64,000 nt of DNA from Engraulis encrasicolus (GCF_034702125.1 NC_085873.1:46366873-46430872), one strand, 5' to 3'. Shown: positions 13,297 through 26,840, counted from the stretch's first letter. The notes: generated from the letters alone by a model not told the origin. Translations and numbers: made by a program.

Positions 13297-14459
13297 CAGG
13301 AGGAGTATTTGATCCCTTGCTGATTTTGTTTGTTTGCCCACTAATAGACATGATCAGTCTTTCTGTTAATGATAATATGTATTCTAATATGGAGAGACAG
13401 AATATCAAAAAGAAAATCCAGAAATTAACTCTAAAGAATATATAATAATTGATTTATATTTCATTGAGGGAAATAAGTATTTGATCCCCTGCCAACCATT
13501 AAGAGTTCTGATCCCGCAGATCAAATGGCACTTCCAATCAACTTGTTATCTGAATTGAACACGCCTGTTAATAGTAACCTGCACAAAAGACACATTGAAT
13601 CTGCAGAATCAGTCCATAGAATCAGTCAATCAATCAAACTAAACTCGCCAACATGGGACAGACCAAAAAGCTGTCAAAGGATGTCAGGGACAAGATTTTA
13701 GAACTCAACAAGGTTGAAATGGGCTCCTGGATATTAAAGAGCAAACTGCTGGTGCATTTCTTCCCAATTTTAGGACATACAAAATGATCATCAATCTTAG
13801 GCCTGTCTCTGGTTCCATACAAGATTTGACCTTGTGGGAATTTAATAACCAGAAAAAAAGAGATAAAGCACCTTAATACTGTATGGGAGGAGCTAGGAAA
13901 TGATCTCAAGGCAGCTGGGACCTCAATCACTAAGAAAACTATTGGAAACACTTGATACCACAGCGGATTAAAATCTTGCAGTGCATGTATGGTACCCCGG
14001 CTTCAGAAGGAACTTGTTCAGGCTCACCTGAGGTTTGCCAATGAACATCAAACTGGATTAGGATATGATTGAGAGGTGCTGGAATCAGATGACACCAAAA
14101 TCAAACTGTTTGGCATTAACACAACTCGATGTGTTTGGAGGAAGAGAAATGCTGCCTATGATGCCAAGAACAACACCTTCTCCAACATCATAAATGAAAG
14201 TGGTAACATTATGTTTTGAGGTTGTTTGTCTGGCCAAGACACAGGACAACTTCACATCGTCAAGAAATGGATGGAAGGAGACATGTAAACGTACAATGCT
14301 GCATGCCAACCTCTTTCCCACCACCACCAGACTGAAGGTGGGTCATGGATTGGCCTCCCAATATGATAATAATCCATAACATACAGCCCAAGCAACGAAG
14401 GAGTAGCTCAAGCAGAAGCATATTAAGGTCATGAAGTGGCCTAGACAGTTTTCAAACCA
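13297..14459 (+). pseudogene. Tc1-type transposon, 5' part with decayed transposase
   Basis: Begins after TA with a ~200-bp terminal repeat (GTATTTGATCCCTTGCTGATT). From the ATG at 13653 it reads MGQTKKLSKDVRDKILELNK, a typical Tc1 transposase start, then frameshifts and stops. Recognisable transposase sequence ends near 14459, before the final acidic residue region, and the 3' terminal repeat is absent here; a matching one is at 25105-25305. Confidence 0.8.
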
Positions 14460-16060
14460 CTGATTCTTGAGAAAGTGGCTAAAACAGGTTGTAATGTTGA
14501 CAGAAAAAAACAAAGTGAATTACAAAATTATATGGTATATCCTCGTAGACTAAGGTCTTGGCTTTTCAGAAATGCACAAGGCCAATCTCCCCATTATGTA
14601 TTTTTTTCAGAAATCAGGCTTTTCTCCGATCATACCTTGTTTTTTGTCAACACCGTCAGACACAATTAAAAGTTATTAAAATTGTATTGATTTGGTTGCA
14701 TATGTATCTGGAGTTTTTAAGTGATTATGTGTATTTTTTGGTTCACATATATGCCTTTCAATGTTGAAAATTCACTTTTGTTCTATTTTAATACTGTTTC
14801 ATGTGTTCTAATTTTAAAATATGTACCGTCATACGATGCTTACTTAACGCCTAAATACAACAAACATTTTTTTGTAATTTCACAAATATTCGTGTAGGCT
14901 TAAATTGGGTATTACTTTGATATTTCAACAACTCCTGAGGAAAATGTTGTAAGCACATTCCTTTAAAATGTCCAAAACTCCTTCTTACGGTGGTGACTTA
15001 AGAACTGACAGTGGTGACAGTAATCTGAGAGTGGTGAAAGTGGCCTAATTAGTACCTGCATTTAGCAAAATAAATAGCCCTCTCAAGTCAATGGCATCTT
15101 GCATAAACACTTTATTTTTGTGTGTGCACAGTATGAGCATGTGTTTTTACTTCATTAGTTAGATTATCTAGGAAGTAAGCCGCTGGTTGTTGAAAATGTG
15201 GTAAAAACAGCTTTTAAGTTGTTCAAATCCAAAATATAGAGGTGTATTATCATAGATGTAGGTCTTGGCTGTGCAGTGAATGCATTGGCCAAGCTCCCCA
15301 TGTTTAACATTTTTCATAAAATGGGCTCTTTCTTGTTTTGTCAACAGCGGCAGACAGAATTAGAAGTAAAAACACATGTTTACTGTATAAAGTGAATTAC
15401 TTTAACAATTCAACATAACTGTAGATACTTATTGTATGCATATTCTTAAAACATGTAATAAACACGTAAAACATGTGTTTTTTGGTGAACTCCATCAGAT
15501 GTCACCACCGTCAGGTTTTCTGACAAAAAAACCTCCAAATGCACCTCAGTGGTGGCTAGAGTATCATTTTGGATCACAATTATTACTAACATGCCTAGTA
15601 ATGTTTCATTAACCAACACAATTTAGTAAAATATGGAACAACATGATGAGCAGAACAAAATCTGACGGTGGTGACATCTGACGGTGTGAGACAAAAAAAC
15701 ACTCTTTTAAATATTATGCATTGTTTGTTCACATTAGCCATTTCATTTTCGCTCTGTTTCTTGGGTGCTTCATACCTTTTCTGAAAAAAATTATATTGAT
15801 TAACATTAATGTAATACAATACTATTAAACCCCCCGACGGTGTTGACAGTTTATGGTTGGGACAGTACCAGTGTCCGAACAAATTAACAAATTGAGGACA
15901 AAATAATAAACTTACAGGAGCTTCAGTGATGGTGAAGTAGGCAGTAGAGCTAAAGGTTTGAAAAGGGGTCCTCAGTAATGAAAATTACCTTGTGCATACC
16001 TGATTTTATTGTCTTTTAGAAAAAATCTGACGGTGGTGACCAATATGCTGGACACATTTT
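14460..16060. repeat. Repeat region with dispersed CTGACGGTGGTGAC motif
   Basis: Motif or its complement at about 14646, 14988, 15498, 15660, 15836 and 16027. Two diverged ~180-bp direct repeats (14475-14665 and 15195-15365) each contain TTTTGTCAACA near their end. No coding potential recognised. Confidence 0.55.
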
Positions 16061-16660
16061 GAGCAATCAGTAAATAATAGTAAATATTGTTTTACATCCA
16101 CTATGTGCACATCTGTAGAACCACTTTAATATGGTCTTCCACATCATGGTGATATTGTTCAATTCTGTTAGTGATTTTTGTATTTTAAGTCAATTGAAAT
16201 GATGATGCCAGTCCTTGGGACAGGCGTTTTTACAGGGTGTGGACAGGTTTATAGTCATGAAAAGTAATAAAATTACACTTAAATATTTCAAACAACTGTG
16301 TATTTGTGTGACAGACCCCTTGGCCATTACCTGGGTTCATTTTGTTTGTGAAAATGTAGTTGATTTTCAACAGAATTAATATTTTACCGCAGGGACATGC
16401 TTTTGCCAAACCTTCAAGAATCAGTGAAACATTAACCATGACATAGCATGACATAGCTCATAGCAGCAGCAGAGACCGACTCATTCTTCAATCTTTCGAG
16501 GCTACTGGATTAAGTTTCAGCTGGTTCCAAACCAAGAACGTAAGTTTTGCTGTTTTTTTTTTTTTTTTTAATTGTTTTTACTGCTTTCACGTGTGGTTTC
16601 ATGTGTGCCTCTGTCCTCTCCATTCCTCTCCTCTCCTCTCCTCTATCTGTGTGTGTGCAG

Positions 16661-17059
16661 ATGGCTTATTTCAGACCAAGGTGCAGCGATTACTCCTCAG
16701 GCGGCGTGTCTGAGGTGAACTATTTCAATTAAAATTTGTACTCACATTGTGTTAAGTATTTTATTTTCACTCTTTTCTTTAAGGACCCCACTGAACTTCT
16801 GTCCCGGAGTGTAAGTTACACTCTATTGCTACATGTTATTTTATGAGCCTCAATGTATTTATATATAAGGGGGAAAATAATTACAGTTTCGTTCATTAAG
16901 GAGGAAGACTTCTTCTCCCTCGGAGAAGAGGATTCGGAGGGGGAGGAGGCCCCGGCAACCCTCATGGCTCCCCAACCTGCTCTACCTCAGGGATCCCCAG
17001 TAGAGGCGGACGACGACGGATATCTCGCGGACGACGAGGAGGAAGAGGAGGAGGAGTAG
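16661..17059 (+). CDS. Small acidic protein gene, three short coding exons, 79 residues (unrecognised)
   Basis: Coding exons 16661-16714, 16784-16810 and 16901-17059 join in phase 0 with good sites (GTGTGTGCAG|ATG, GAG|GTGAAC, TTTAAG|GAC, AGT|GTAAGT, ATTAAG|GAG). The protein begins MAYFRPRCSDYSSGG, has a nine-residue middle exon (DPTELLSRS) and ends in a run of about seven Glu before TAG. A non-coding first exon may end at 16539 (AAC|GTAAGT). An AATAAA follows at 17506. I do not recognise the protein. It converges on the minus-strand gene ending at 17718. It could belong to a mobile element. Confidence 0.5.
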
Positions 17060-17505
17060 GAGTGAGAAGATCTTATATTGGACTGGATATAGACTTGTTA
17101 GGTAGATTTATTGGTGCTGAATCGTATTATGACCCTCGCCAGGAGTTGCACCTGGAATTTCCACCCATAGGGTGGCTGTTACTGTTACACCACAAGAGTT
17201 GTTTTTGAAACAGCACCAACAATCTGAAATTAATTTAAAGATGATGCTGATTTTTTCTAGAGTTTGACATGAAGTTTACTTTTAGTTTTTTTATTTATTA
17301 ATTGGAATTTGGACCTGTATTACAAAAAAATACTGGATCCTCTTCAATCTTCGAACTCTTTTAGTTTGAGCCTCAGCTCGTAAGCCCCAACACCACGTCA
17401 AGGTAGAGTTCAAGTTGGGTTTTTTTTTTTTTTTTGTAATGCTCTGAACTATTAAAACTCTGAATTATTAAAATGTAAAAAAAAAAAACATCTTTTTGGT
17501 AATGC

Positions 17506-17511
17506 AATAAA
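17506..17511 (+). other. Candidate polyadenylation signal
   Basis: AATAAA about 450 bases after the stop of the small acidic gene. The surrounding GGTAATGCAATAAAGTG is repeated near 17645. Confidence 0.45.
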
Positions 17512-17717
17512 GTGTTAATAACTATTTTTAAAAACTTTTAAACACAGACACACACACACTCACTCACACACACACAGACACACACACACAAACAGACTGA
17601 ACAATTATTAAAATCTAAAATGTTTAAGAACTTTTTTTTTTTTGGTAATGCAATAAAGTGTTAATAACTATTTTTAAGAACTTTTAAATACACACAGGCA
17701 CACACACATAAAAACTT

Positions 17718-17862
17718 TTAAAAGGTCTGGGACGGGGGAAGGTGAAGGGACTTGTCAGGGGTGGGTGCTGTCGATCCGTCAGGGGAGGATGGGGAGGGAG
17801 GGGGATGTACTGTCATGGACGGGGTTGGAGCACCGTCAGAGGAGGATGGAGAAGAACTGTCA
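17718..17862 (-). pseudogene. Displaced C-terminal coding tail of the acidic gene
   Basis: Ser/Pro-rich frame (DSSSPSSSDGAPTPS ...) to TAA, on the far side of transposon copy B and in frame with the exon at 24085 when the insertion and one target copy are removed. Its SPSSPDG wording resembles SPSSPDV upstream of the insertion. Confidence 0.5.
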
Positions 17863-19283
17863 TAGCTGGGTTTCTTAGCGTCCAAAAAGGGCCTAATCGT
17901 TACGCGCTGGATAGAAGCACCAAAATCGGTGTAGACCTTCCTTAGGGTGTTCTCCATCATTTCAGAAGGGGTGCCCCAAATTTCAATGTCATTAAGGTAA
18001 TTTTTATGGGGTAAATGCAAGATGGCTGCCCAAAACCAGCCAATAGTAGTAAAATGCTGTACTGCCTGGACATAATGGTGTTATGGGCCAATCCACCTAT
18101 TTGTGTGTGATGTATACAAACTGAACTTTGAAAATATGTGCAAAACTTACCATAAAAACAATGTTATATATGTACTTATTTAGATTCAAAACAGGAAAAT
18201 CATAAAAACCATGGTCAGAATGAGATCACTCTACAATTGAGAGCTCATTTCTGGGCATTTAGCTATTGATCCAACATTCATTAAGAGTTTTAAAAATTTG
18301 CAGTGGGTCATATCTATAACATCCAAAAAGAAAATTGTGGTTAGAAAATGTAGGGGAGAAGAGATAAACCCTTGAACTGGGCCACACATAACTGTCCCAA
18401 TGTTAGCATGCTAGCATTAGCAGGTTCAGACACTCAGTCTGCTCTTCAGATAAAGATAATTTTAATCCCACTTACACATGCGCGCACACACACAAACTAC
18501 TACTACTTCCTTAGGACCCCCTCAATGATTTAACCCTAGGAGTCCAACTGAAATATATTCATATCAATCAAGTCAATAATACATGTACATATCAAGTGTA
18601 AGTGACAGCTGTCAAATGACAAATGTATGCTGATTAATGTTCAGATATGTATATCGCAGTCCTAATAGTGGGGTCGTATTAGGCTCAGTCATTTCAAATT
18701 GGTGTTAAAGTTTGGTTTTCACTTCCAAGTTGAAGTTTAGGGTCTATAAAACAATTTGAGTTCGAGTGTCAAACACACAGATAACAAAATGGCCTGCGGG
18801 GGGCACTCTAAAATATATAAACTGCTATAACTTTTGATTAGTTAAACCAAATTTAACATATGAGGTATGCATGGATTCAGCATGAAGAGGAGAAACCGGC
18901 GAGGTAAGTATTTGGTTACCAGATTAAAGACACACTATGTAATAAACACACTTTTAGCCAATGGACAGCCAAATCCGGGCTTTTTTAAGATAAAGGGTGG
19001 AAATGTGGAGGGTGGAAAAGTTGCAATGAAACATCATTTATTGTTGTTATTGTACATAAAGCCTTGGTTATCACTTAACATGATTTGTTCAGAATATCCC
19101 TGAAGCACACATATACTTAGAATACCTATACATGAATATGGCTGCATAAAGCCTATGTGATATTTAGCACCCATCTTGCAACTTTGAGTTTATGAATTTA
19201 GGATCATGAGTACCAGCTTTTTTTCAATTAAGCCATTATTTTATTCACAACTTAAAAACTTTATATCTGGAAGAAAGTAAATC

Positions 19284-19318
<35 letters not shown>

Positions 19319-19464
19319 TGATGATGACGATAAATACTATGGGGAACATCATTTTTTCCTGCATTCAAAAAGCAAACAGAAGACCAGGGCTAACATTTAT
19401 TCCAATACTCCACTCTATAATAACTATGACAGAGAACAGATGCAAAAACAGTCAGTGGTCAGTC

Positions 19465-19674
19465 TTAGAAATTGCATGTGCACTTGCACAGACGTGTGCA
19501 CTTTAACTCTGCCTTCATGCATTTGCACCGAGATCTGGCAGGTCTATTTGTACAAGTACTAGTACAGTTGCACTTCACCTCTAGTTGGAATACATCTTTG
19601 GCAACTGCATCTTTAGTGTAGTCCAAATCTGGGAACTGTTCATTTGTTACCAGATTGGCAGGCATTTCTGGCAA
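19465..19674 (-). pseudogene. Cysteine-rich fragment, CXC/CRC-like
   Basis: 69-codon ORF whose last part has paired cysteines spaced CNCxxxC ... RCKCMKAELKC ... CKCTC. This resembles the cysteine-rich C-terminal tails seen in some transposon-encoded and tesmin-like proteins. No upstream coding sequence was found, so it is likely a remnant. Confidence 0.35.
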
Positions 19675-20639
19675 ATGCAGATAATAAGAACGGTTTTCAT
19701 TCCTGTCGACTACACTGGTAACAAATGGACAGTTCCTAGATCACAGAGATGTCCTCATAACTGCAGATGATTGTGTCTATCATGTATGAAATAATCCTAT
19801 AGTAATATTTAGTATGCTTGCCAAAGGCCTCTGCTTGCCCCCAGCAAGCATACTCATTGTTCTCCTACAGTTTATTTAGTATGCTTGCGGGAAAGCATAC
19901 TAATTGTTCATCAACAGTTTATTATTATTCTACATTTTTCCATTCACCTCAGCCTATGGAAATCGCCATTCATTAGTACGGCGGCTTTGAATCGTTGCAG
20001 CCTTCGAGATAGAGACACAGTTCGAGTGCCAAAACGAACGGCTCGAAAAGGGCTCAGTGTGGTGTATTTTTCGCTGGCCTACTATACCCCCTTTCATTTG
20101 TTCACCAGACTTGTTTTTCCTCAGTTTTCTCTCAGTTTTCCCCCTCATTGAAATGAATGGTAGAATGGTCAAGATGATGATGTCACAAACTGTGGCAGTT
20201 AGAGTGAGAGGTGACCTGTCCTGGGGTTTTTAACTAGGTATCAACTAGGTAAAGGCATTGTCAGAGAGGTATTGGCTCTGAATACAAACTGTGTGAAGAT
20301 CATAAGCCAACTCTTAAAAATGTTACAGAGAGAGCAGTTTTAAAATCCCTATGATGTGACCCCATTCACTTACAAAAAAAATGTATGAACAGCTCAGCGC
20401 ATAGGCCTGAATATGTCAATTTTTTGACTGAACCATTTGGCCTAGAAAAGTGATATCAGCTTTGACATGAAGAGCAGGGTTGTGCCATTTGTGTGCCAAT
20501 ATCATCTGACAACTTGAAAACTTTTGGAGATATGACAGCGTAAAAATAAGGCTGCACATATTACTCAGCTATTGACTGCCAAACTGCAGCCTTGTAGGAC
20601 TTTAGACCGCTGCTGTCACCTGGGCCACCGTGGCCTACA

Positions 20640-20746
<107 letters not shown>

Positions 20747-21924
20747 AGACCTCTATCTCTTTCCCTCGTGTTTCTGTGTGTGTATACAACAGCTCTGTGT
20801 ATGTGTGTGCATAAGCCGCAAGCATACTAATAGCATTGTCTCTCCGGAAATGCAGTCTTATTATTATTATTATTATGTATTATTATTATTATTTAGTATT
20901 ATTTATTATTATTATTATAATTATTATTATTATTATTATTGATTTATTTTCTTCCGGAGATAACGTTTTTTTGTGATTTTATGTGTGAATAGAATATGGC
21001 TTGATTGAAAAAAGTTGATACTCATGATCCTAAATTCATAAACTCAAAGTTGCAAGTTGGGTCCTAAATATCACATAGGCTTCATGCAACCATATTTGGG
21101 TGTAGGTATCCTAGGTATCTTTGTGCTTCAGGTATATTCTGAACAAATCAAGTTGAATGATATATCCCAGGCTTTATTTACAATAACTTGTAACAATAAA
21201 TGATGTTTCATTGCAACTTGGAGGGCATTTCCACCCTTTATCTTAAAAAACCCTGAATTTTGCTGTCTATGAGCTAAAAGTGTGTTCATGACATAGTGTG
21301 TGTTTAATCCGGTGACCAAATACTTAGCTCACCAGCTCCTCCTCTTAATGCTGAATCCATGCATACCTCATATGTTAAATTTGGTTGCACTAATAAAAAG
21401 TTATAGCAGTTTATATATTTTAGAGCGCCCCCCGCAGGCCATTTTGTTATCTGTGTGTTTGACACTCGAACCCAAATTGTTCTATGGACCCTAAACTTCA
21501 ACTTGGAAGTGAAAACCAAACTTTAACACCAATTTGAAATGACTGTGAAAAATTGCACATGCCTACGACCCCACTATAAGTGTACAATGGAGTGATAAGG
21601 GCATTTATGCTTAGGAAATTATGAATAATCAATATGCAATACACCATACATACAGTATATTGACAGATACTTTGTTTTAAAAGAGCAAAATGTTAACATG
21701 TCTGTTTTTCCATCTACTTTTGGCTTTAATCTAGATGACATGTTGGCTACCTAACCACTTAATTTATTGTTTGCTCGTTATTTTTTATTTGTGGGTGTGG
21801 TCCTTTGTTTAAAACATGTCTGCCTGCCTTCCCTCTCTCACATAGGCTACTAAAATAGTCTTTCAAAAACTTACAACAACAGCATGTGGAAATCCTATTG
21901 GCTTTGGAGGGCTAACGTCTATAA

Positions 21925-22380
21925 GACTATACTGTACTCTACTGTATTGCACTGTACTGTACTCTACTATACTGTACTGTACTGTAATGTGATATACCGT
22001 ACTGTACTTGCACCGTGCAGTATGCTACTGTACTGTACTGTACTGTACTGTACTGTACTAGACTGCACCGTACTGTATGCTACTGTACTGTACTTAACTA
22101 GACTCCTCCGTACTTTATGCTACTGTACTGTACTGTACTTTACTTTACTGTACTGCACCGTACTGTATGCTACTGTACTGTACTGCACCGTACTGTATGC
22201 TACTGTACTGTACTGTACTATACTGCACCGTACTGTATGCTACTGTACTGTACTGTACTGCACCGTACTGTATGCTACTGTACTGTACTGTACTATACTC
22301 TACTGTACTTTATTATACTGCACCATTCTGTATGCTACTGTACTGTACTGCACTCCACTGCACTGCACTGTACTGTACAG
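21925..22380. repeat. (TACTG)n pentanucleotide array in copy B
   Basis: Inverted counterpart of 5915-6310. Confidence 0.9.
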
Positions 22381-22408
22381 TACAACTATAGAACTGAAAC
22401 ATGTAGAG

Positions 22409-22606
22409 CGGTGGTGCTCAAACTGTGGTACGCGTACCACTGGTGGTACTTGAGACATCTCTGGTGGTACTTGGAATGCCATTATGAACCTCTCCTGTAC
22501 TGCCTTTACTGCGATATTCTAATGTTGGTTGTCAAGGTGGTAGGCTACTCGGAGAGCTCAATATTTTCTCAGGGGGTACTTCACACAAAAGGTTTGAGAA
22601 CCACTG
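22409..22606. mobile_element. hAT MITE in copy B
   Basis: Counterpart of 5673-5889; perfect ATGTAGAG duplication at both ends (22401-22408, 22607-22614). Confidence 0.82.
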
Positions 22607-23675
22607 ATGTAGAGCATTCTGAGGACATGTACAATATTATGCAAAAAGGTGTAGTGGGAATGAGTTATGTTACTGTTACCACTCAAAATCTTGAAGGTTA
22701 AAAAAAGTCTTGTGGCATTTTGTTTGGGGGGGCGGGGTATGATCGACTATTCTTCCGCCCAGACTATTTATGTGCCTTGCATATCAAGAAAATGAGTCCA
22801 GGTAATGATTTACTTTCATAGTATATACCATATGAGAAGTGTTGTTCTATATAGATATTTCTCCTATGGGTAAGGGTGGCAAAAGACCTACAGTACATTT
22901 TGTCCATCAGCTGCCAGTTTTGATAGCAGTTTAAGTACTCAATGATTACTGAGCTAACTAATACAACTTTTGACACAAGTACTAGGTGAGGACTTGTCTG
23001 CAAATAAACATTTTTTTTATCTCTGTCTTCTTACTCAACATACACTAAGAAATCATTCCCATTTAATTTGAACTGAAGCCATACTGTGGCCTACATGTAG
23101 GCCTATATTGAGTAATCTGTAATTCCATTCTAAAGATGACTGAAATGCTCTTACAATATGCACTTGTAAATACAGAATTAGGTGATCTTATGGGGTTCTT
23201 CATTCATATGGAAAGGTCCTGTCCTTTACCTTCTCTCATACAAATAAAATACGTATATCTGTTATGGAAATTAGAGGATGGAGAACCTGCTACCTAGGGC
23301 ATCTTGCACTGACACTATCCCATTCAAATCGAGCATTAGCAGCAGTCTATTCTCACCATAGTTTTAGTGTTGGCAATGCTCATTTTAATTCAGACCAAGA
23401 ATCTTCTCAAATCGTTCACAATGTTACATGCTGTCAAGCACGTAAGCACAGACTCACCCATACTTTCACACTATGTACATTTTGTAGTTTTATCAATCTG
23501 GTCTAGCAGGCTACCCTTGCTTCATCTCCTCTGAGGACTATATTAACATTGTCATGTAATAACAATGTAATGCGTTACCAACATGACATATTGTATATGA
23601 CATGGTAGACATTTTTTTTCAAGGGGCACCCCTTCTAGGATGCCTTCAAATCAGTCAAGGAACACGTGTACCGAA

Positions 23676-24085
23676 TTATATGCTTCTATCCAGCGCGTAA
23701 CGATTTCTCGGCTTAGAGCCCCTACTATCAGGGGAAGGAGGGGGCTGTACAACGTCAGGGGAGGATGGGGAGGGAGTGGAGTGTACAGTCAGGGACGGGG
23801 TTGTAGAATCCTCAGGGGAGGTTGCAGGAGCGACATCATTGCAGGGGGCAGGAGCGGCCTCAGTGCAAGGGGCTGGAGCGGCGTCACTGCAGGGGGCTTG
23901 AGCGGCGTCGGTGCAGGGGGCTTGAGCGGCGTCGGTGCAGGGGGCTTGAGCGGCGTCAGTGCAGGGGACTTGAGCGGCGTCAGTGCAGGGGACTTGAGCG
24001 GCGTCAGTGCAGGGGGCTTGAGCGACGGCATTGCAGGGGGCTTGAGCAGCGTCAGTGGAGATCCCTCTTCGCCTCTTCGGTGTGC
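23676..24085 (-). CDS. Unrecognised acidic gene, last exon as it now reads
   Basis: Acceptor CTGTAG. A basic TPKRRRG stretch precedes ten 24-bp units encoding TDAAQAPC variants, then a Pro/Ser-rich stretch. The frame enters the transposon end at 23726 and stops at TAA 23676-23678, replacing the original tail with about 17 transposon-derived residues. Confidence 0.55.
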
Positions 24086-24192
24086 CTACAGGCAGGAAAA
24101 GTATTAGTTTGCGAGCACACCAACTATTAGTTCACTTCTTAATTTTAAGTGTAGAGTCCACATAAAAGGTAAGATTAGGCACAGTTACTTAC

Positions 24193-24271
24193 CAACAGAA
24201 CCACGGAGGCGTGATGGCGTGAGTTTTTTAATCACGATTTTTGGTTGCAGACCATATTTCTCTATACACTC
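24193..24271 (-). CDS. Unrecognised acidic gene, 79-base exon
   Basis: Reads ECIEKYGLQPKIVIKKLTPS and ends one base into a Gly codon at GTTG|GTAAGT; in phase with both neighbours. Confidence 0.55.
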
Positions 24272-24498
24272 CTTCATTTGGAAATAAAAAAAATTAGGTT
24301 TAAATTAGAAGTCAGTATTTCCTTGTGTGTCTGTCTGTCTCTGTATATATGTGTAGGAAATAATATTTACATTCTGGCTGGTGACTGATGGAAGAAGACA
24401 GAGAGACAAGTGATGTTCATTAATGGGGAACGAAATACAAGAATCACACCTGAGAGTACGACATTTCTTATAAATATGAAATAGGAAGTCACACTTAC

Positions 24499-24913
24499 TG
24501 CGAAAGAGAGGGACCTCTTCGCTCTTTTGACTTTTGGAGTCGCCTCCGGCCCTGGCGCCTCCTGTTGCTCCTCAGGGGAGGACATCCCAGAGTTGTGCCC
24601 TTCTTCGTCCTCGTCCGAGGATTCGATGACACAATGGGCTGCCCTTTTCCTGGCTTTCTTTACAGCCTTTCGGGGCGGCTCCTCTGGCTCCTCGTCTATG
24701 TCCCACTCCGAATCGCCTTCGTCCTCATCCTGGTCTTTTTCTTCTTCCTCCTCCCGCTCCTCGGCCGCTTCAACGTGACCCTCCTCCTGAGGCGGGAGCT
24801 CCATGTTGTCCTCCAGCTGAACGATTTCATCAGGTCTCAACATTTTTTGCATGAACAACTGCCTGATCTTGAGGACCTCCTCCTGTGTGTCTGAGTTGGC
24901 TTGGTAAAAAATC
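24499..24913 (-). CDS. Unrecognised acidic gene, internal exon
   Basis: 415 bases from acceptor TTCACAG to donor GCA|GTAAGT, 138 open codons. Extremely rich in Glu and Asp with basic KKARKR and KRAKR patches that could be nuclear localisation signals. Confidence 0.6.
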
Positions 24914-25104
24914 CTGTGAAGGGAACAGAAGCTCCCATTTGGCAAGCTACATTCATACAACTTAAGTGATTTAGAGATGATCTGCAAAGAAAAGCGGACA
25001 ATAATCCTTTCTAATATATCCACAAACATTGTCATTAACTGAAAGAAACATCTGACCTCTGTATGAGAAAACAAGGGCTTTGCCACCAAGTAATTTTGTC
25101 TTCT

Positions 25105-25305
25105 TTGACTAGAGGGGTCAAATACTTATTTTCCTCAATGGAATACAAATCAATTAGAATATATTCTTCAAAGTCATTTTCTGGATTTTCATTTTCTGTC
25201 TCTCTGTATTAGAATACATTTTATCATTAATATTATAGAATGATCATGTCTTTATTAGTGGACAAACCAACAAAATCAGCAAGGGATCAAATACTTATTC
25301 TCCTA
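25105..25305 (+). mobile_element. Solitary 3' terminal repeat of a Tc1-type element
   Basis: Matches the complement of the ~200-bp terminal repeat at 13297, including GGGATCAAATACTTAT at its end followed by TA. No transposase sequence adjoins it. Confidence 0.7.
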
Positions 25306-25309
25306 ACTG

Positions 25310-26840
25310 TATGTATCTGACTATTGAGGCAGTCGGCTCCTATGCAAAATTGTAGCCAAAAAAAAAGTAAAAAAAATTGCAACCTTGAGTGCCTCAGCAT
25401 CTGTCTTTCTGGACCAAGTTAGGGAGGCGGAGCACTCGGAGGGCCACAGGCAGCCTCAAAATGAATGGCAGTGAATGAGAAGCCAGCGTATCGAAGGATA
25501 AAATTTGCTGTTTTGAACTTGTAATCGTCCTGGGAAACTTTCTTCAAAGTTCACAGCCTGCCTCGTGAATTCAAGGAAATGAAAAAAAAGTGGAACAAAC
25601 ATACGTACATCCAGATGACCACGAGCACTTGTAGAATCCACAGTCCCCCCCCTCCCATCAGCTAACGTTTTCATGCTATTCTAATAAAGTGGCCTGGAGT
25701 TGTAATTTGTGAAGAAGTCAAATTTGCCCTATTTGTTGAGGGCATTGCCAATATTATCTCAGGGAGAGTGTAGTCCAAAATGTTGTTTGAGACCATTCAA
25801 TAAAACAAAACTTTTCCCCTAAAATAAGTTGAAGTATTTGTTTTCCTATTTTGCACAGACACTGTTAACATTTGGAGAGCCTTGTTGCATTCAATAATGC
25901 ATCCAGTGCTGCATCACAATAACATCAATCATGTTGTGTTAACTTCACATGTGATGTTACCTAAAATTAGTTTTGAGGGAAAATGACCCACATATCGATA
26001 TCAACATCAGCTGATATCGGAAACAAAAATGCAATATCGGACATCCCTAGACAATAGGCAGAGGCCTACATGTTTCTTGACTAATTTTTCAATTGCTCGT
26101 GTTTTTTTTTTTTTTTTTTTTACTTTTTCATGCTTTGATTAAATTGGCCTAGCCTACAGTAACCTATATAATGGCATGGCAAAGATGTTTTTTTCAGACC
26201 ATCAACATGTACCAAAAATGTTGGCTAAAGCCTGTTCATTTAGGCTTATAATTATGACCCATAATTTTTCATTTTTGGATAAGTGTTCCAAGTTAATGTT
26301 GGCTAGGCCTAAATATGTTGACTTCAAACTTTGAACACCAAAACCAAATGTAGGCCTAATACATTTTTTCTTCAAAAGGAGACAAAGGCGACAGCCAGAA
26401 AATATATAATGTTACTTTATTTAACTTTCATATACACAGTTACAGTTTTGTTTTCCTACACATTTTTTTGTAACTTTGGCTGTTTTTCCTTAACTCTTCA
26501 AACACACATTTCATCAATGTAGCAAAACCATAATCACAAACACTGCTTTTAAATTATTAAGCCATTTTACAAAAAGTACCAAAGAAATTAATTGCACAAC
26601 TCTTTTTACATAACTGTAAACACAACACACTGTTTTACACACACCACACACTTTCCAAATGATGAACACACTCCCAGGGGAAAAAAAAAACACATTCATG
26701 CCTATTTTGTACTCTATACTACTAACTATTAGACAATATTTAACAGGTGGACACAATTTTAGATAATCACTTCACCTTGCAACCAGCCTATAAATAAGTC
26801 ACAGGTAAGCTTTCTGTGTGGAGAACAATGAAAGGAGACA
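25310..26840. other. Non-coding stretch
   Basis: AT-rich with poly-T at 26102-26121. No exon or complete element recognised. Confidence 0.4.

Noticed and set aside
17718..18020. A 100-codon ORF starting MHLPHKNYLND as a stand-alone gene
   Set aside because: Its first half is the transposon end (also present at 7308 in copy A) and only the second half is the displaced gene tail.
24527..24894. Ser/Leu-rich ORFs on the plus strand opposite the acidic exon
   Set aside because: Mirror frames of the Glu/Asp-rich minus-strand exon, which has proper splice sites.
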